The notes under the pieces were generated by a model. It was not told where the DNA came from. It did no database searches and saw only the letters and a list, made by a program, of their open reading frames with translations. Below are positions 1 to 10,261 of a stretch of DNA of 64,000 bases, piece after piece. Source of the DNA: Channallabes apus (Eukaryota; Chordata; Actinopteri; Siluriformes; Clariidae); the NCBI GenBank assembly GCA_030522415.1, contig CM060106.1:29064485-29128484 (forward strand). The letters are read 5' to 3'. The translations under genes were made by a program, and so were the position numbers. Every line of letters starts with the position of its first letter. Position 1 is the stretch's first letter.

Positions 1-504
1 ATTCATATATACATAAAATAGATATTTTACTAAAACATTTCCTAACAGGGTATTAAACTATATACGTTTATTTCTTCTTTTTGTTTACTGGGACTCACTG
101 CTCACTATTAGCTTAATGCTAAGTCAGTGTATAGCGAGTGATATTGCACTCTTACACATCTAACACATCTGAGTCTGTTAATAAGAAACACACACTTTGC
201 CAAAGTGGAATTTAGTGTGTTTTTATTTCACTTTCATTCCTAAAATCAGTCAGAAAAAGTGAGCCTGATTGTACCTGACAGCTAACTTGCTTTGCTAGCT
301 AGCTAAACTAGGTTATGTTAGCAAGAAATGTTTGAATTGTCATATTATATTTTTTATTGTTAATTAAATAACTAGAAAATTAGCAAAATAAGCATGTTGC
401 CAAAATATCAACTGTGTAGAAATGCCTCCTTAGCTTGCTAGGAGTTAACTAGCTGATTAGCATTAGTTTAGCGATGGCAGCAGGACATCAGGGCTTTTCT
501 AAAA
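1..504. other. AT-rich non-coding stretch
   Basis: No coding exon or known element was recognised here. A run of GCTAGCTAGCTAA-like sequence lies near 295-308. The segment at about 108-205 is repeated at 1806-1900. Confidence 0.5.
108..205 (+). repeat. Dispersed repeat, copy 1 (partner at 1806-1900)
   Basis: This segment and the one at 1806-1900 share GTGTATAG-GAGTGA, TTGCAC and CTGTTAATAAGAAAC in the same order and spacing. They lie about 1.7 kb apart in direct orientation. I do not recognise the family; it may be part of a larger old repeat. Confidence 0.5.
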
Positions 505-700
505 CACGTATACACCGATCAGCCAGATCATTAAAACCACCCAGGTTTTGGGTTCCGTGTGTGCCACCTAGGTCTCCTGTGCCTCTGTCTGACGCCTCTG
601 AGGGTGTGTGCTGGTGGTGTTTGGCACCAGGACTTTGATGCTGTGGGTTTTGAAGCGGGCCCTCTGTGGATCAGATTTATTTGTCTAGTGCGTTCCATTG
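505..700 (-). mobile_element. Tc1-like transposon 3' end fragment
   Basis: The motif ACACCGATCAGCCAGATCAT followed by TAAAACCACC is the outer end of a widespread fish Tc1-type element, seen here in reverse. The following bases read backwards as the segment after the transposase C-terminus, including a TGGTGCCAAACACCAC stretch. A related 3' half in forward orientation is at 37440-37775. Only the terminal part is present. Family membership is from memory of the fish repeat. Confidence 0.6.
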
Positions 701-1007
701 GTTCTCCATCCGATTGTGTGAGTTAGGAGGCTGTGTCAGTTAGCCTTGTTATCTTTGCCTGCCGAGTTCCTTGTGCGGTAGGCTGTGGTGCACTCGGTGT
801 TCTGATATTTATCTATCATCGCCAGCAAAGACTTATTTCTGCAATTTTTCCTGCATTGGCGGACACTCTGACCTTTGGTCCCCGTGGGCAGGGGTGAGAC
901 TTAGGTGCCAGTGATCCTGTCACCAGTATGCTGGAGTATAGTGGGTGATCAATGTTGTACAGTTCACCTGGCTCTGGTGTTAGATGTTGAATGAAGGATA
1001 TGAATGA

Positions 1008-1009
<2 letters not shown>

Positions 1010-1090
<81 letters not shown>
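1010..1090 (+). repeat. (GT)n microsatellite
   Basis: About 80 bases of uninterrupted GT dinucleotide. A predicted reading frame across it is an artefact of the repeat. Confidence 0.97.
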
Positions 1091-1094
<4 letters not shown>

Positions 1095-1350
1095 ATGTGC
1101 ATAAAGAATATATAGCTTCTTGGGCATTAAAACAAAAGGCATTAAAAAATCAAGAAATTCCATCATATAAAATATGAAATATAAATGTATAAGTGCGAAA
1201 TGATATGTCTATCTAATTTTTGCATCAAGCTGGTAACCTGTATCTGCTGAGAACTAGACACAAAGGTGGAGGGATAGAAAGAAAGAAAAAAAATTGATTT
1301 GAAGTAGTATTATAAAGCTTCAGCAGAGTTAAAGATATAATGGTGAAGAC

Positions 1351-1352
1351 TG

Positions 1353-1411
<59 letters not shown>

Positions 1412-1426
1412 GTCTCTCTCTCTCTT
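1351..1426 (+). repeat. (CT)n microsatellite with GT interruptions
   Basis: Repeated CT dinucleotide with occasional CTGTCT interruptions. It precedes a second GT tract in the same kilobase. Confidence 0.95.
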
Positions 1427-1530
1427 GCTCTCAGTGTCTCAGTGTGTGTGTGTGTCTGGCCATGAAGTCCTCATACATGCTCGTTCTGCTTGGCTGCCTG
1501 CCCATCTGCCATCCTCTGTCTATATATACA

Positions 1531-1532
<2 letters not shown>

Positions 1533-1605
<73 letters not shown>
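1533..1605 (+). repeat. (GT)n microsatellite
   Basis: About 70 bases of pure GT. The three overlapping reading frames through it encode Cys-Val runs and are not genes. Confidence 0.97.
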
Positions 1606-1608
<3 letters not shown>

Positions 1609-2125
1609 GTCAGGTGGCACCAGGTGTTACTTGGCCTTGTCTTACTGCATGGGAGACCACAGATGCCATATTACACTACTCTCTCCCTGTTTCTCTCATT
1701 CACTTTCTCTCTCTTATATACACACACACACATGGAACAACTAAAAATGTTGCACATTTTGCTTATTGGGGTTCAATAATATTCAGGCTGAAGTATAAAT
1801 GGTAGCACTAATGCAAAGTGAGTGTATAGTGAGTGACTTTGCACTTTTACGTGTGATTATAGAGCTGCTTCTGTTAATAAGAAACGCGCACACACACGCA
1901 CACACACTGTTAGAAGCTTTTAGTGCAGTCAATTCTTTGTAATTACAGGAGATGGGCTACTGTATGTGATAAACACTTGTTTAGAGCCACCCACAGAGAG
2001 AGAGAAAGAGAGAGAGTCACATGACCATTGCAGCATACATGTACTGTACACATTCATGTAGTGTTTTTTTTTAGTAGTCAAATAAATTATTTCCCTTGCC
2101 TAGTCAATTAAACATGATGTATACA

Positions 2126-2128
<3 letters not shown>

Positions 2129-2196
<68 letters not shown>
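2129..2196 (+). repeat. Compound (AT)n(CA)n microsatellite
   Basis: A tract of about 45 bases of TA joins directly to about 22 bases of CA. The same AT-then-CA compound structure occurs at 56920-57021. Confidence 0.95.
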
Positions 2197-2528
2197 ACAT
2201 GCAAACTGTAAAGCTACATTCAAATAATTGGTTGTTTATGTACCTCCTTAGCAGCAACCTCATTTCCCCTCTTGTCTGTTCCAAGCACTCAGAATTCAGC
2301 ATCACCAGTATACTAACCACCGCCTGATCATCTGTCATCATCTGCACCTGTTTCTCCCTGTTTAATGGCTTAAGTTTGATGGTTTTTTTTTAATGCTCGA
2401 ATGATTTAAAGGTCACACTGTGGCTTAAACAAAAAAACATTCCTCAAGTATAGAGAGAGTCAAATAAACATAAAGAGCCATGAAACATGGAAAACAAGGG
2501 GTGGTTCAAGACTTTTGCACAGTACTGT
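2197..2528 (-). mobile_element. Tc1/mariner-type MITE family A, copy 1
   Basis: This copy shares the order GGTTGTTTATGTA, AGCAGCAACCTCATTTCCCC, CAGCATCACCAGTATACTAA and GTGGCTTAA with copies at 31762, 38048 and 44440. It ends in a CAAGACTTTTGCACAGTACT terminus, whose inverse opens the 31762 copy. It encodes no transposase and is probably non-autonomous. Assignment to Tc1/mariner rests on terminal style and is an inference. Confidence 0.65.
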
Positions 2529-2838
2529 GCGTCTTGTGTGGGTATGAAAATTCAACACTTCTCCAGTGCACTAATTACTTTTTTAAATCAATTGTGGGAT
2601 GAAGTGCGAACAGCGATACTCAGCAGACGCAAATTAGAAGTGATTTAGAGCTGTATTTGGCGTTAATCATGTGGAATGAGAAGTTAATAATCAAATTACA
2701 CACATTAGTATTCAGAACCTATTCAGAATTAACCATAGACATATGGCCAAGTGCAAAAGTTAGTGCCCCTATTTTAATTGTAGGTTTTATTTAGTGTACA
2801 AAACTTCATCTGAAAATCATCTGATTGTAACGGGTCTC

Positions 2839-3204
2839 TGGGCGGCACGGTGGTGTAGTGGTTAGTCACCTTGCACCTCCAGGGTTCGTGTTTGATTCCC
2901 GGCCAGGCTCGATTCCTGTCTCTGTGTGCATGGAGTTTGCATGTTCTCCCCGTGCTTGGTGGGTTTCCTCCGGGTACTCCGGTTTCCTCCCACTGTCCAA
3001 AGACATGCAGATTAGGCTAATTAGCGGTCTCAAATTGCCCATAGTGTGTGAATGGGTGTGTGAGTATATGTGTGTGTGCCCTGCGATGGATTGGCACCCT
3101 GTCCAGGGTGTACCCCGCCTAGTGCCCGAAGTCTCCTGGGATAGGCTCCACGTTCCCGCGACCCTGAACACAGGATAAAGCGATAGAGAAGATGAGTGAG
3201 TGAG
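2839..3204 (+). mobile_element. tRNA-headed SINE, near full length
   Basis: It starts GGGCGGCACGGTGGTGTAGTGG, an A-box-like head, followed by a degenerate B-box-like segment. It ends in a GAGTGAGTGAG tail. Flanking direct repeats TGTAACGGGTCTC (2826-2838) and TGTAACGAGTCTC (3205-3217) differ at one base and mark insertion by reverse transcription into the Tc1 element. The apparent reading frames inside are not genes. Confidence 0.9.
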
Positions 3205-3480
3205 TGTAACGAGTCTCAGTATTAGACAAATACAACCGTGAAGTTTTTTTCACTGTGTAATTATTTATTTATCTATCAAAAATGCCAAAGGGAAAAAAAA
3301 CACGTCAGCAATACTAAGTACCCACTTACTGTTTCCACAGAATTGAAGAGGGTTAGCTGCAGACAGGTACTGCTAATCATCAGCCTTGATTAACTGATCA
3401 TCAACAGGTGTTCAGATCTCTATAAAAGCAGAAGTTTTGACAGTTTGCTTTTCTGGACTATTTAGGTGTGTGTTAACACC

Positions 3481-3804
3481 ATGCCAAGAGGGAAAGCCAC
3501 ACATAATGGTCTTAGAGAAGCAGTTGTTGCTGCACATAACTGTGAAAAGGGTTATAAAACCATTTCCAAGCAATTTCAGCGTTTTTCTAGTTCATCTAAG
3601 ACCCTACAGGTCTCACTGAGCGTATTAAATATTAAAGGCCGCGACAGCACAATTAGAAGAAGACTGAACAATGCCGGTTTGTTTGAAAGGGTTGTCAGGA
3701 TAAAACCTCTTCTCTATAAAAAGAACCCTGAAGCACGACTGAAGTTCACAGATGCTATGAACAGATGTGGACCAAAGTGGAGTAAAAACCAAACAGCATT
3801 TTAG
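3481..3804 (+). pseudogene. Tc1 transposase, N-terminal remnant
   Basis: The frame opens MPRGKATHNGLREAVVAAHN, the usual start of fish Tc1 transposases, followed by the paired-like helix-turn-helix region (GYKTISKQF) and the RRRLNNAGLF segment. It stops after about 107 residues, whereas intact Tc1 transposases have about 340 and a DDE catalytic domain. Later pieces continue in other frames to about 4200. The TATAAAAGC box at 3421-3429 is the usual upstream context in the transposon. Confidence 0.88.
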
Positions 3805-4684
3805 CTGTCAAGCATGGCAGTGGAGGGGTGATGATTTCTGCTTGTTTTGCAGCCACAAGACCTGGGCACTTTGATTCTTTGATTCATTTGATTCATTTGA
3901 GTCATTGATTCATAATCTCCTCTACAGTCCAGAGGATTCTAGAGGAAAATGTGAGGCCATCTGCGCCGACAGTTAAAACTTGGTTGAAATTACAGCAGGT
4001 CAAGCAACAAGACTGATCCGAACCACACCAGTAAATGTACAGTAGAATGGCTGAAAAGTAAAAGAATCAAGGTTGTGGAATGACCTAGTCAATGTTCAGA
4101 CCTCAAACCAAATGAAATGTTGTGGCAGGACCTTCAGAGAGCTGTGCATACGTCAATGGTCCAAAACAAAAACCTCAATGACCGTAAGCAAAGAATGACT
4201 TGTTGTAAGAAAAATGGGCCAAAATTCCTCCACAGTTATAAAATCATGAACTTCAAGTTATTGCTGATATCTACAAGGTATTTAATCATGGGGGTAATTA
4301 GTACTGATAATATTTGTTTCTTTTGACTTCATTTTTGTAAAGAAAAAGTGAAAAAAAGGTATATGAGGTTGTATTTTCCTAATAACAAAACTGGCTACGA
4401 TTAGATGATTTTACACAAACAACCATATCATTTAAAGAGGGGTCAACTTTTATACATGACTGTATAAAAATGCTGCTCAGTTGGTGTACACAAGTATATT
4501 TTTATATACTTATACTGTATATTTTATAGTTTGCATTTATAAGTTTGCATTTTAAATGTTGCAACTCCTCTATAATCCTACAGGTGGTGTGATCTAAACT
4601 GTTTGCACCGCACGGCATCCTGTACGCTGTACGGTAGGAGCTAATTGTTAAGTTCAGAATAGCAATAAAATTTGGGGAAAAAAT

Positions 4685-5532
4685 TAGAGATGTTCCGATA
4701 CCATTTTTCTCCTCCCGATACCGATTCCGATACTTGGGCTCAGGGTATCGGCCGATACCGAATACTGATCCGATACCTGGGTGTGTATCTGTATAGTAGC
4801 ATTTCTTTTTTTTTAAGTAAAATACTACTAGCCCTGTGTAACGGGTTCGACCCTAAGTGCACGGGCGACATCATGAAACATGGACATGAGGCGAGGTCTT
4901 ACAGGAAAAAGGGTCATTTATTTAGAAAAATGGGGAAGGAAAGGGTTAAAGGCTCTCTGCGGGCTTTTCCACTTCGGCGGCAGGGATGCGAAGGCGGGCT
5001 CTACGCGGAAGTGAAGGTGCCGCGGGAGCTCGCGCAGCTCGTTCACGCGCTCCTCTTGTGGAGATCAAAGGCGCCCCCCCTTTTTAAAGTCTCTGGGGCG
5101 CATCACATCGCCCCGCTCTTGTGCCACTGTATCTCATAAAATCCACCGCGTCGCAAAGTCCAGCTTCCCAACAGTCAGACCCCGAGCTACACTCCCCGCT
5201 GTGTTTTATAGCGCCGGGATCATTAGCAGCGATAGCTCATGGGCCGTTGCCTGATTCTGCGGCCCTGCTCCTTCACATACCTAAAGGGCGGGGGAGGCCG
5301 CCTAACTAGTGAGCGAGGAGCGATCAATTTGGGCGCACGCCCATCACAGGCGCACGCCGTGACACTCTGTAAGTAAGCTAAGCTAGCAAAGCTAGCGGGC
5401 ATAAATAGGTTATGTTTAGGAAAATGGTATCGGATCGGTACGTGGACTCAAGTACTCGCCGATTCCGATGCCAGATTGTTTTGTGGTATCGGCAGCATTT
5501 CCGATACCAGTATCGGAATCGGAACAACCCTA
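4685..5532 (+). mobile_element. Non-autonomous hAT element
   Basis: It starts TAGAGATGTTCCGATACC and ends GGAATCGGAACAACCCTA, so the termini are imperfect inverted repeats. Perfect 8-bp target duplications GAAAAAAT flank it at 4677-4684 and 5533-5540, as expected for hAT transposition. Subterminal GATACCGA/TATCGG motifs recur on both sides. It encodes no transposase and carries a GC-rich inner insert. Confidence 0.9.
4837..5364. mobile_element. GC-rich insert nested in the hAT element, class uncertain
   Basis: This block is much richer in GC than its host and interrupts the AT-rich hAT interior. Read as a solo LTR it runs TGTAAC to GTGACA, flanked by CCCTG and CTCTG (4 of 5 match). The near-duplicate flanks CTGTGTAA and CTCTGTAA also allow an 8-bp hAT-like duplication. 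I see no coding domain; the 155-residue frame across it is not recognisable. Confidence 0.4.
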
Positions 5533-5889
5533 GAAAAAATGTGTATTAAATTAAAAATAATATAGAATCGTGATACAAATCGAACATTTTCATTCACTCA
5601 TATTTCGTCCTGCTTATGCAGTGTAGGGATGTGGATGGTGGTGCACACACCCAATGACATATTACACAATTAAGAAACACCAATCATCCTACAAGCACAT
5701 GTGGAAGAAAACCCACAACGCACAGAGAGCCTTTCTTTATGAGAACTCCACTAGTCTTTATGACTATCAGTGGAATATGGAAAAAAAACTAAACTGTAGT
5801 CACATGGCAGGCTACAGGGATGGTGTGTATCCAGTGTGAGAGGATGATGTAAGAAGTTGGTAATGAAAAAGATAGACATGTAGGGTTAG

Positions 5890-6110
5890 AGAAGGTGGTC
5901 AAAATACAGTAGTGTTTAGCACTTTGGCCTCGCACCTGCAGGGACAAGGGTTCGATTCCCCGCCTGCGCTCCGCATTCATGGAGTTCTGCATGTTCTCCC
6001 CGTGCTGGCTGTGTTTCCTCCGGTTTCTTTCCACAGTCCAAAGACATGAAGATTAGGTTATTTGATGTTCCCAAGTTGCCCGTAATGCGTGTGTGCGTGC
6101 GCGTGCGCGT
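5890..6110 (+). mobile_element. SINE fragment, 3' end replaced by GT repeat
   Basis: It shows TGTTTAGCACT, a B-box-like GGGTTCGATTCC, then TGCATGTTCTCCCCGTGCTGG, CAGTCCAAAGACATG and AAGTTGCCCGTA. It is the same family as 2839-3204, but sequence after the mid-body GTGTG runs into a long GT microsatellite. Confidence 0.8.
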
Positions 6111-6194
6111 GCGTGTGTGTGTGTGCTTGAGAGAGAGTGAGCATGATGTGTGTATACAAAAGCATATTAGACTGCAATGGCTGCAGGAGTGTGC

Positions 6195-6216
6195 AGAGTG
6201 GTGTGTGTGTGTGTGT

Positions 6217-6307
<91 letters not shown>
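6195..6307 (+). repeat. (GT)n microsatellite
   Basis: Over 100 bases of GT with a single ATGT interruption. It probably expanded from the GT run in the SINE body just upstream. Confidence 0.96.
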
Positions 6308-6310
<3 letters not shown>

Positions 6311-6559
6311 GGGTGGAAGGAGAGAGCGAGAGTGATGCTATAACTGCTATAAATAGTTCTGGTTGCTTTGCGGATCGCCCGGTTGAGGAAACTCCGCTCC
6401 ATCTGCAGCTGAACGACACGATCAACGTCACGCACAGCCGAGAACATTTTGGAATTCATTGTGTGTGTGTGTGTGTACCATCGGGGCTTATATGTTAGAG
6501 ATGTGAGGATGACTCAGACAGGAGAAATAGGAGTGAGGCAGGAAAAACTCACTCTGCTC

Positions 6560-6870
6560 GAAAGCACCCTTTATTCTTCCATCACTCTTCTTCCCTTTCC
6601 CTCTATCTCTCTCTTTTTCTCTCCCTCCATCTCTCTCTCACTCTCTCTTCCTTCTTCCTGCCTTAATTGTTTTGCATATTTTTCCTCTCCCTGTCTAATC
6701 GTCTTTCACATTTGTCTTTTCATCTCTTTCTATTTATATTTTTGTCTCACTTTCGACCTCTCTCTCTCTATGTCTCTCTCTTTTTTTTTCTTCTTTCCAT
6801 TTCTCTCTCTCTCTCCATCTTTCTACATCTATCCATTACAGTCAGTTGCTTTCCGTCTTTCTCTCTTATG
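6560..6870 (+). repeat. Pyrimidine-rich (CT/TTTC) tract
   Basis: About 300 bases of nearly pure C/T on this strand with many TCTCTC and TTTCTC runs. Such polypurine/polypyrimidine tracts can form triplex DNA. Reading frames across it are compositional artefacts. Confidence 0.85.
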
Positions 6871-6907
6871 CACATGAGACATGAAGTATCGGTAAAAGAC
6901 GGCGAGT

Positions 6908-6990
6908 GTGTTAGTGTGTTTTGCGTGAGTGTGTGTTAGTGTGTTTTGCGTGAGTGTGTGTTAGTGTGTTTTGCGTGAGTGTGTGTTGGT
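6908..6990 (+). repeat. 25-bp minisatellite, about 3 copies
   Basis: The unit TTAGTGTGTTTTGCGTGAG plus six more GT-type bases repeats three times with a period of 25 (starts near 6911, 6936 and 6961). The first and third copies match exactly over the readable unit. Confidence 0.9.
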
Positions 6991-7311
6991 GTGTGAGCGA
7001 GTGCGAGCATCAGAGACGAGGCATTGAAGAGGATGCATTTATAAAACATCACACTCAGCCCCCGGGCCATTCCAACCACATACTGTGTGTGCATGTGTAT
7101 ACAGATGTGTCTGTGTGTGTGCGTGTGCGCGTCTGCGTGTGTGTGTATATTTGCCTGTCTGCTATTTCAAAGCCTCTCCTCGTCTAGACACATAATGTGT
7201 GCTGTGTAACGGTAATGGAAATGTAATGGATCAGCGTGAGTGTATGATGAACGACACGATCTCATCACCTGAGTCAGTACGTGTATATATCTATAGTCAT
7301 TAACGGCTTGA

Positions 7312-7312
<1 letters not shown>

Positions 7313-7378
<66 letters not shown>

Positions 7379-7537
7379 TGTGTGTGTGAGCATGTCGGAG
7401 TGAATCAGAGCTGTAACTGGATCCTCCTAATCAAAGCTGCCTCTGACTGTGTCATATTGATCTCAGAGCTCTTGTATGGACTTTGTGTTCAGGATGCTTA
7501 GCTTCAACCGATATGCCGCACCGCTCATTACAGCTGT

Positions 7538-7595
<58 letters not shown>

Positions 7596-7673
7596 TACAA
7601 ATATATATACGCACAACGAATTCTATCGCCAATGCACTGTTTTTTTAGTTTTTTTCTATAGCTGTATACTAAA

Positions 7674-7715
<42 letters not shown>

Positions 7716-7816
7716 GATCAGCCTTCACTGTTTCTGTGCTTCCTTTCTACTCTGTTAAATTCGATCACACTTTCATACAACAGAGTGAGCTCTATGCTCT
7801 GCCAGTTTAGCTCATG

Positions 7817-7856
<40 letters not shown>

Positions 7857-7993
7857 TTTTTTCGTCTCCCCTGAAGGTGTGTCGTGCTGTGGACTTCTCA
7901 CGTCTCATATGATGTGCTCCACTGGCCTGTAGAGACTCTTATACCTGATAGCATCGATGCTGGCCTGTGGGAGCAAAAAGACGCTGTAAGCGT

Positions 7994-8050
<57 letters not shown>
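7313..8050. repeat. Cluster of five alternating GT/CA microsatellites
   Basis: GT tract at 7313-7377, CA at 7540-7592, GT at 7675-7710, CA at 7818-7855 and CA at 7997-8050, separated by 80-165 bases of ordinary sequence. The sense flips between neighbours, so they form inverted pairs. Confidence 0.95.
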
Positions 8051-8052
<2 letters not shown>

Positions 8053-8391
8053 CGCGAACGGCAAGAACACTGATGGAGAGATGGCGAGTGTGAGATAGAC
8101 GGATTACCCGGTGATGTGACAGAGATCCGTCCCGGAGGGCGTCGGCCCTGCTGTGTATCTCCGTGCTGTCTTTAATACACCTCATTTAACTCATCTGGTT
8201 ACAAGTCATTCTTCATGAGAGGAAACAGGTGTGTGTGTGTGTTCGGCTGGCAGGCGCACAGGAGCGGACGGTAAAATGTGCCGTATGGTAAATGAGCTTG
8301 GATTCCGGCATGCAAACTATGCGAGCGATAGAATGCAATGATAATTCAATTCGTTCATTAATTCGTCGCTTCATCATGTGCACATGGTCGG

Positions 8392-8655
8392 TGGGGGCTA
8401 GAGCTCATCCCAGGAGGTTTAAGGCTGAGGTGGCGTACAATCAAGTCCAGGGTATGCACACACACACGCACACTATTTGGACTAATCGGCAATTTGGGAA
8501 GCTGATTAGCCGAATCTGCACGTCTTTGGACTTTGGGAGGAAACCGGAGAACCAGGAGGAAACCCACCAAGCGTAGAAGAGGAGAACATGCGAAGTCGGG
8601 AATCGAACCCGGACCACCACGGAGGCACAAGGCAACAATGCTAACCACTTTTTCA
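8392..8655 (-). mobile_element. SINE, reverse, diverged
   Basis: Read backwards it has GGTTCGATTCC-like B box (8597-8612), GCATGTTCTCC, GGTTTCCTCC, CCAAAGACGTGCAGATTCGG and a short GT run. The head ends near AAAGTGGTTAGCAT at 8640-8653. The tail is degraded. Confidence 0.8.
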
Positions 8656-8865
8656 ATGCTAACCGATACGGCTTATATTATATTAAAAAACTAACACTAT
8701 GGTGGTAAAACCACTTGCAGTACCCAGAATAGCAATAATATGTTTATTATTTATTAATAGTTACATAACTGTGATATAACTGTTGTTTACATTCAGAATG
8801 AGGTTTGTTGTTTGTAATGTTAAGATGTTTGTGGCACAACCACTATTACTTTTGATGTACGGTTT

Positions 8866-9130
8866 AGGACAACTTTACACCCCTACTTATGTTCAAGTCA
8901 AACCAGGACTTTTGATTGCACAGATTAACAGAACACAATTATGAGAGTAAAAACTCCCTTTATTTCTCTATATAATCCCCTGCTACACTAATGCACTTAT
9001 CCCTAGTGCTTGGATACCATCACGTGACTGGAGCCATGGTCCGACTGCCTGGTTCACATATGAAACACTGGCCTCCCAGGAACCCCTTCAATGGCCCAAA
9101 TATCTTGGCGCGAGGTCAAGTTTCTGTAAA
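8866..9130 (-). mobile_element. mariner-type transposon 3' end
   Basis: The outer end GTTCAAGTCAAACCAGGAC matches the ends at 12474, 27172 and 41971. Read backwards the body contains TGGGAGGCCAGTGTTT, GATGGTATCCAAGCACT, GATAAGTGCATTAGTGTAGC and a GTTTTTACTCTCATAA segment, as in the longer copies. Only the last third of the element remains. Confidence 0.8.
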
Positions 9131-9134
9131 GTGG

Positions 9135-10130
9135 TGTTGAAAGAACTTTTTCTCAGTACACCAGCGCCATGTAGCAAGTATTAACCAATCAGTGTTGTTT
9201 AAGATGACGTAACATTTATCAGATGTGTTTTCTTTGCTGAAAGTGAAAGTAAACGCGCTCTGACCTCGACTTCATTCAAGCTACTGTAGGATATGCAAAG
9301 AAATCATCAAGTGCCAGATTTTATATTAAGTCATTGTGATTCTTATTATTCTTAATTCTTTTTTATTATACTTTTTTAAGTTCTTATCTCATCCTATCAA
9401 CACTTTTTTGAACATCTCATTCCAGCGTGACTCCCCCTTTCTTGGACTGTTATACTCCCAGCGCCTAATCTTCTGGGAAGGCTTTCCACTAGACTGGATC
9501 ATGGATGTCTGAATTTGTCCATTCAACCACAGGAGCATTAGTGAAGTCAGGCGCTGATGTTCGGTGAGGAGTCTTGGGGATGTAGTCCATTTTCCGGTTC
9601 ATCCCATAGGGAAGGGAGATCAGGGCTCTGTGCAAAACAATTGACTTCTCTCACTTCAACCTTGGCCAACCATGTCACTGACCTTTGTGCTCCGAGGCAC
9701 TGTCACTCCGGAGCAGGTTTGGGCCTCTTGGTTTCAGTGAAGTGAGATTGTAATGCCACAGTCGACAAATCCTGTGCAATTGCCAATCTGTGGCAGTACT
9801 ATGGGGCAAAGGTATGATGGTCAGGTGTTTGAAATCAGATTATATATATAATTCTGCACCTGAACACGTTCAAACCAAATTCTGGTGCCTAAGAAAGCAA
9901 CATACAGTACAGTACGTGTCCCGTTAAATGAATCCACACCCTGTACAAAAGCTACGCTAAGTACCCGTCTATCTCTTGCTATTCAAACCCTGTAGTAAGC
10001 TGGAAAGCGTGTAGGCGCTCTGCTCTCGTCAGTATTGAGGCAGCGTTTGCCGTGGGAGGGTGTGTGTGCGTAAGTGAATGAATTATTAAGCTGCTGATGT
10101 GAAGGAGCCTTCCTTTTCTCTTTTTTCCCC
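9135..10130. other. Single-copy non-coding stretch
   Basis: No recognisable coding exon or repeat family. It carries a double TACAGTA footprint at 9903-9914 and another at 9282. Confidence 0.45.
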
Positions 10131-10139
10131 CGTGCATCA

Positions 10140-10260
10140 GCAGCCAATCAGAGCCCGGGAGCCGGCGTCTATTTGGGTCACACCGACGTACTGCCGGTTT
10201 GGCGCAGATATCGTGCCATGTATTTGGGTTGTGTGACGGAGACGAGACATAAAAGGAGAG
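10140..10260 (+). promoter_or_regulatory. Promoter-like patch (CCAAT box plus TATA-like box)
   Basis: A CCAAT box in AGCCAATCAGAG (CCAAT at 10144-10148) is followed by a GC-rich stretch (CCCGGGAGCCGG), an ACGTAC/GACG-type site and a CATAAAAGG box at 10248-10256. A purine-rich AAAAAGAAAAAAAG run follows. The patch is more GC-rich than its surroundings. No clear open frame with a known product follows, so a promoter is only a possibility, for instance for an alternative first exon of the kinase gene. Confidence 0.25.
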
Positions 10261-10261
10261 A

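Larger units (their letters stand above)
2735..4455 (+). mobile_element. Tc1-family transposon, decayed, with SINE insertion
   Basis: The left end (GTGCAAAAGTTAGTGCCCCT) and the inverse of the right end (TGTATAAAAGTTGACCCCTC) match as terminal inverted repeats. A degraded Tc1 transposase gene lies between them from 3481. The N-terminal DNA-binding region is readable, as is the later stretch with SVKHGSGGVM-like and NEMLWQDLQRAV-like sequence. Stops and frame changes break it, so it is not active. A SINE is inserted near the left end. Confidence 0.85.
4453..5600 (+). mobile_element. MITE family B copy, split by a hAT element
   Basis: The flanks 4453-4676 and 5541-5600 resemble one another's expected continuation in family B copies at 18290-18640 and 19245-19609. 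Shared segments include CTATAATCCTACAGGTG, GGTAGGAGC-AATT and AGAATCG-GATA. The hAT element at 4685-5532 interrupts this older copy. The internal match stops exactly at the hAT target duplication. Confidence 0.65.

Noticed and set aside
816..1166. Long Thr-His reading frame across the GT microsatellite (and similar Cys-Val frames elsewhere)
   Set aside because: Pure dinucleotide repeats are open in several frames at once. There is no codon structure beyond the repeat and no recognisable flanking domain.
5916..6498. Overlapping frames of 130-170 residues on both strands
   Set aside because: They run through a SINE fragment and a GT microsatellite and encode His-Thr or Cys-Val runs.
6905..6990. 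CRISPR-like regular repeats
   Set aside because: Head-to-tail 25-bp units without unique spacers in a vertebrate intron; it is a minisatellite.
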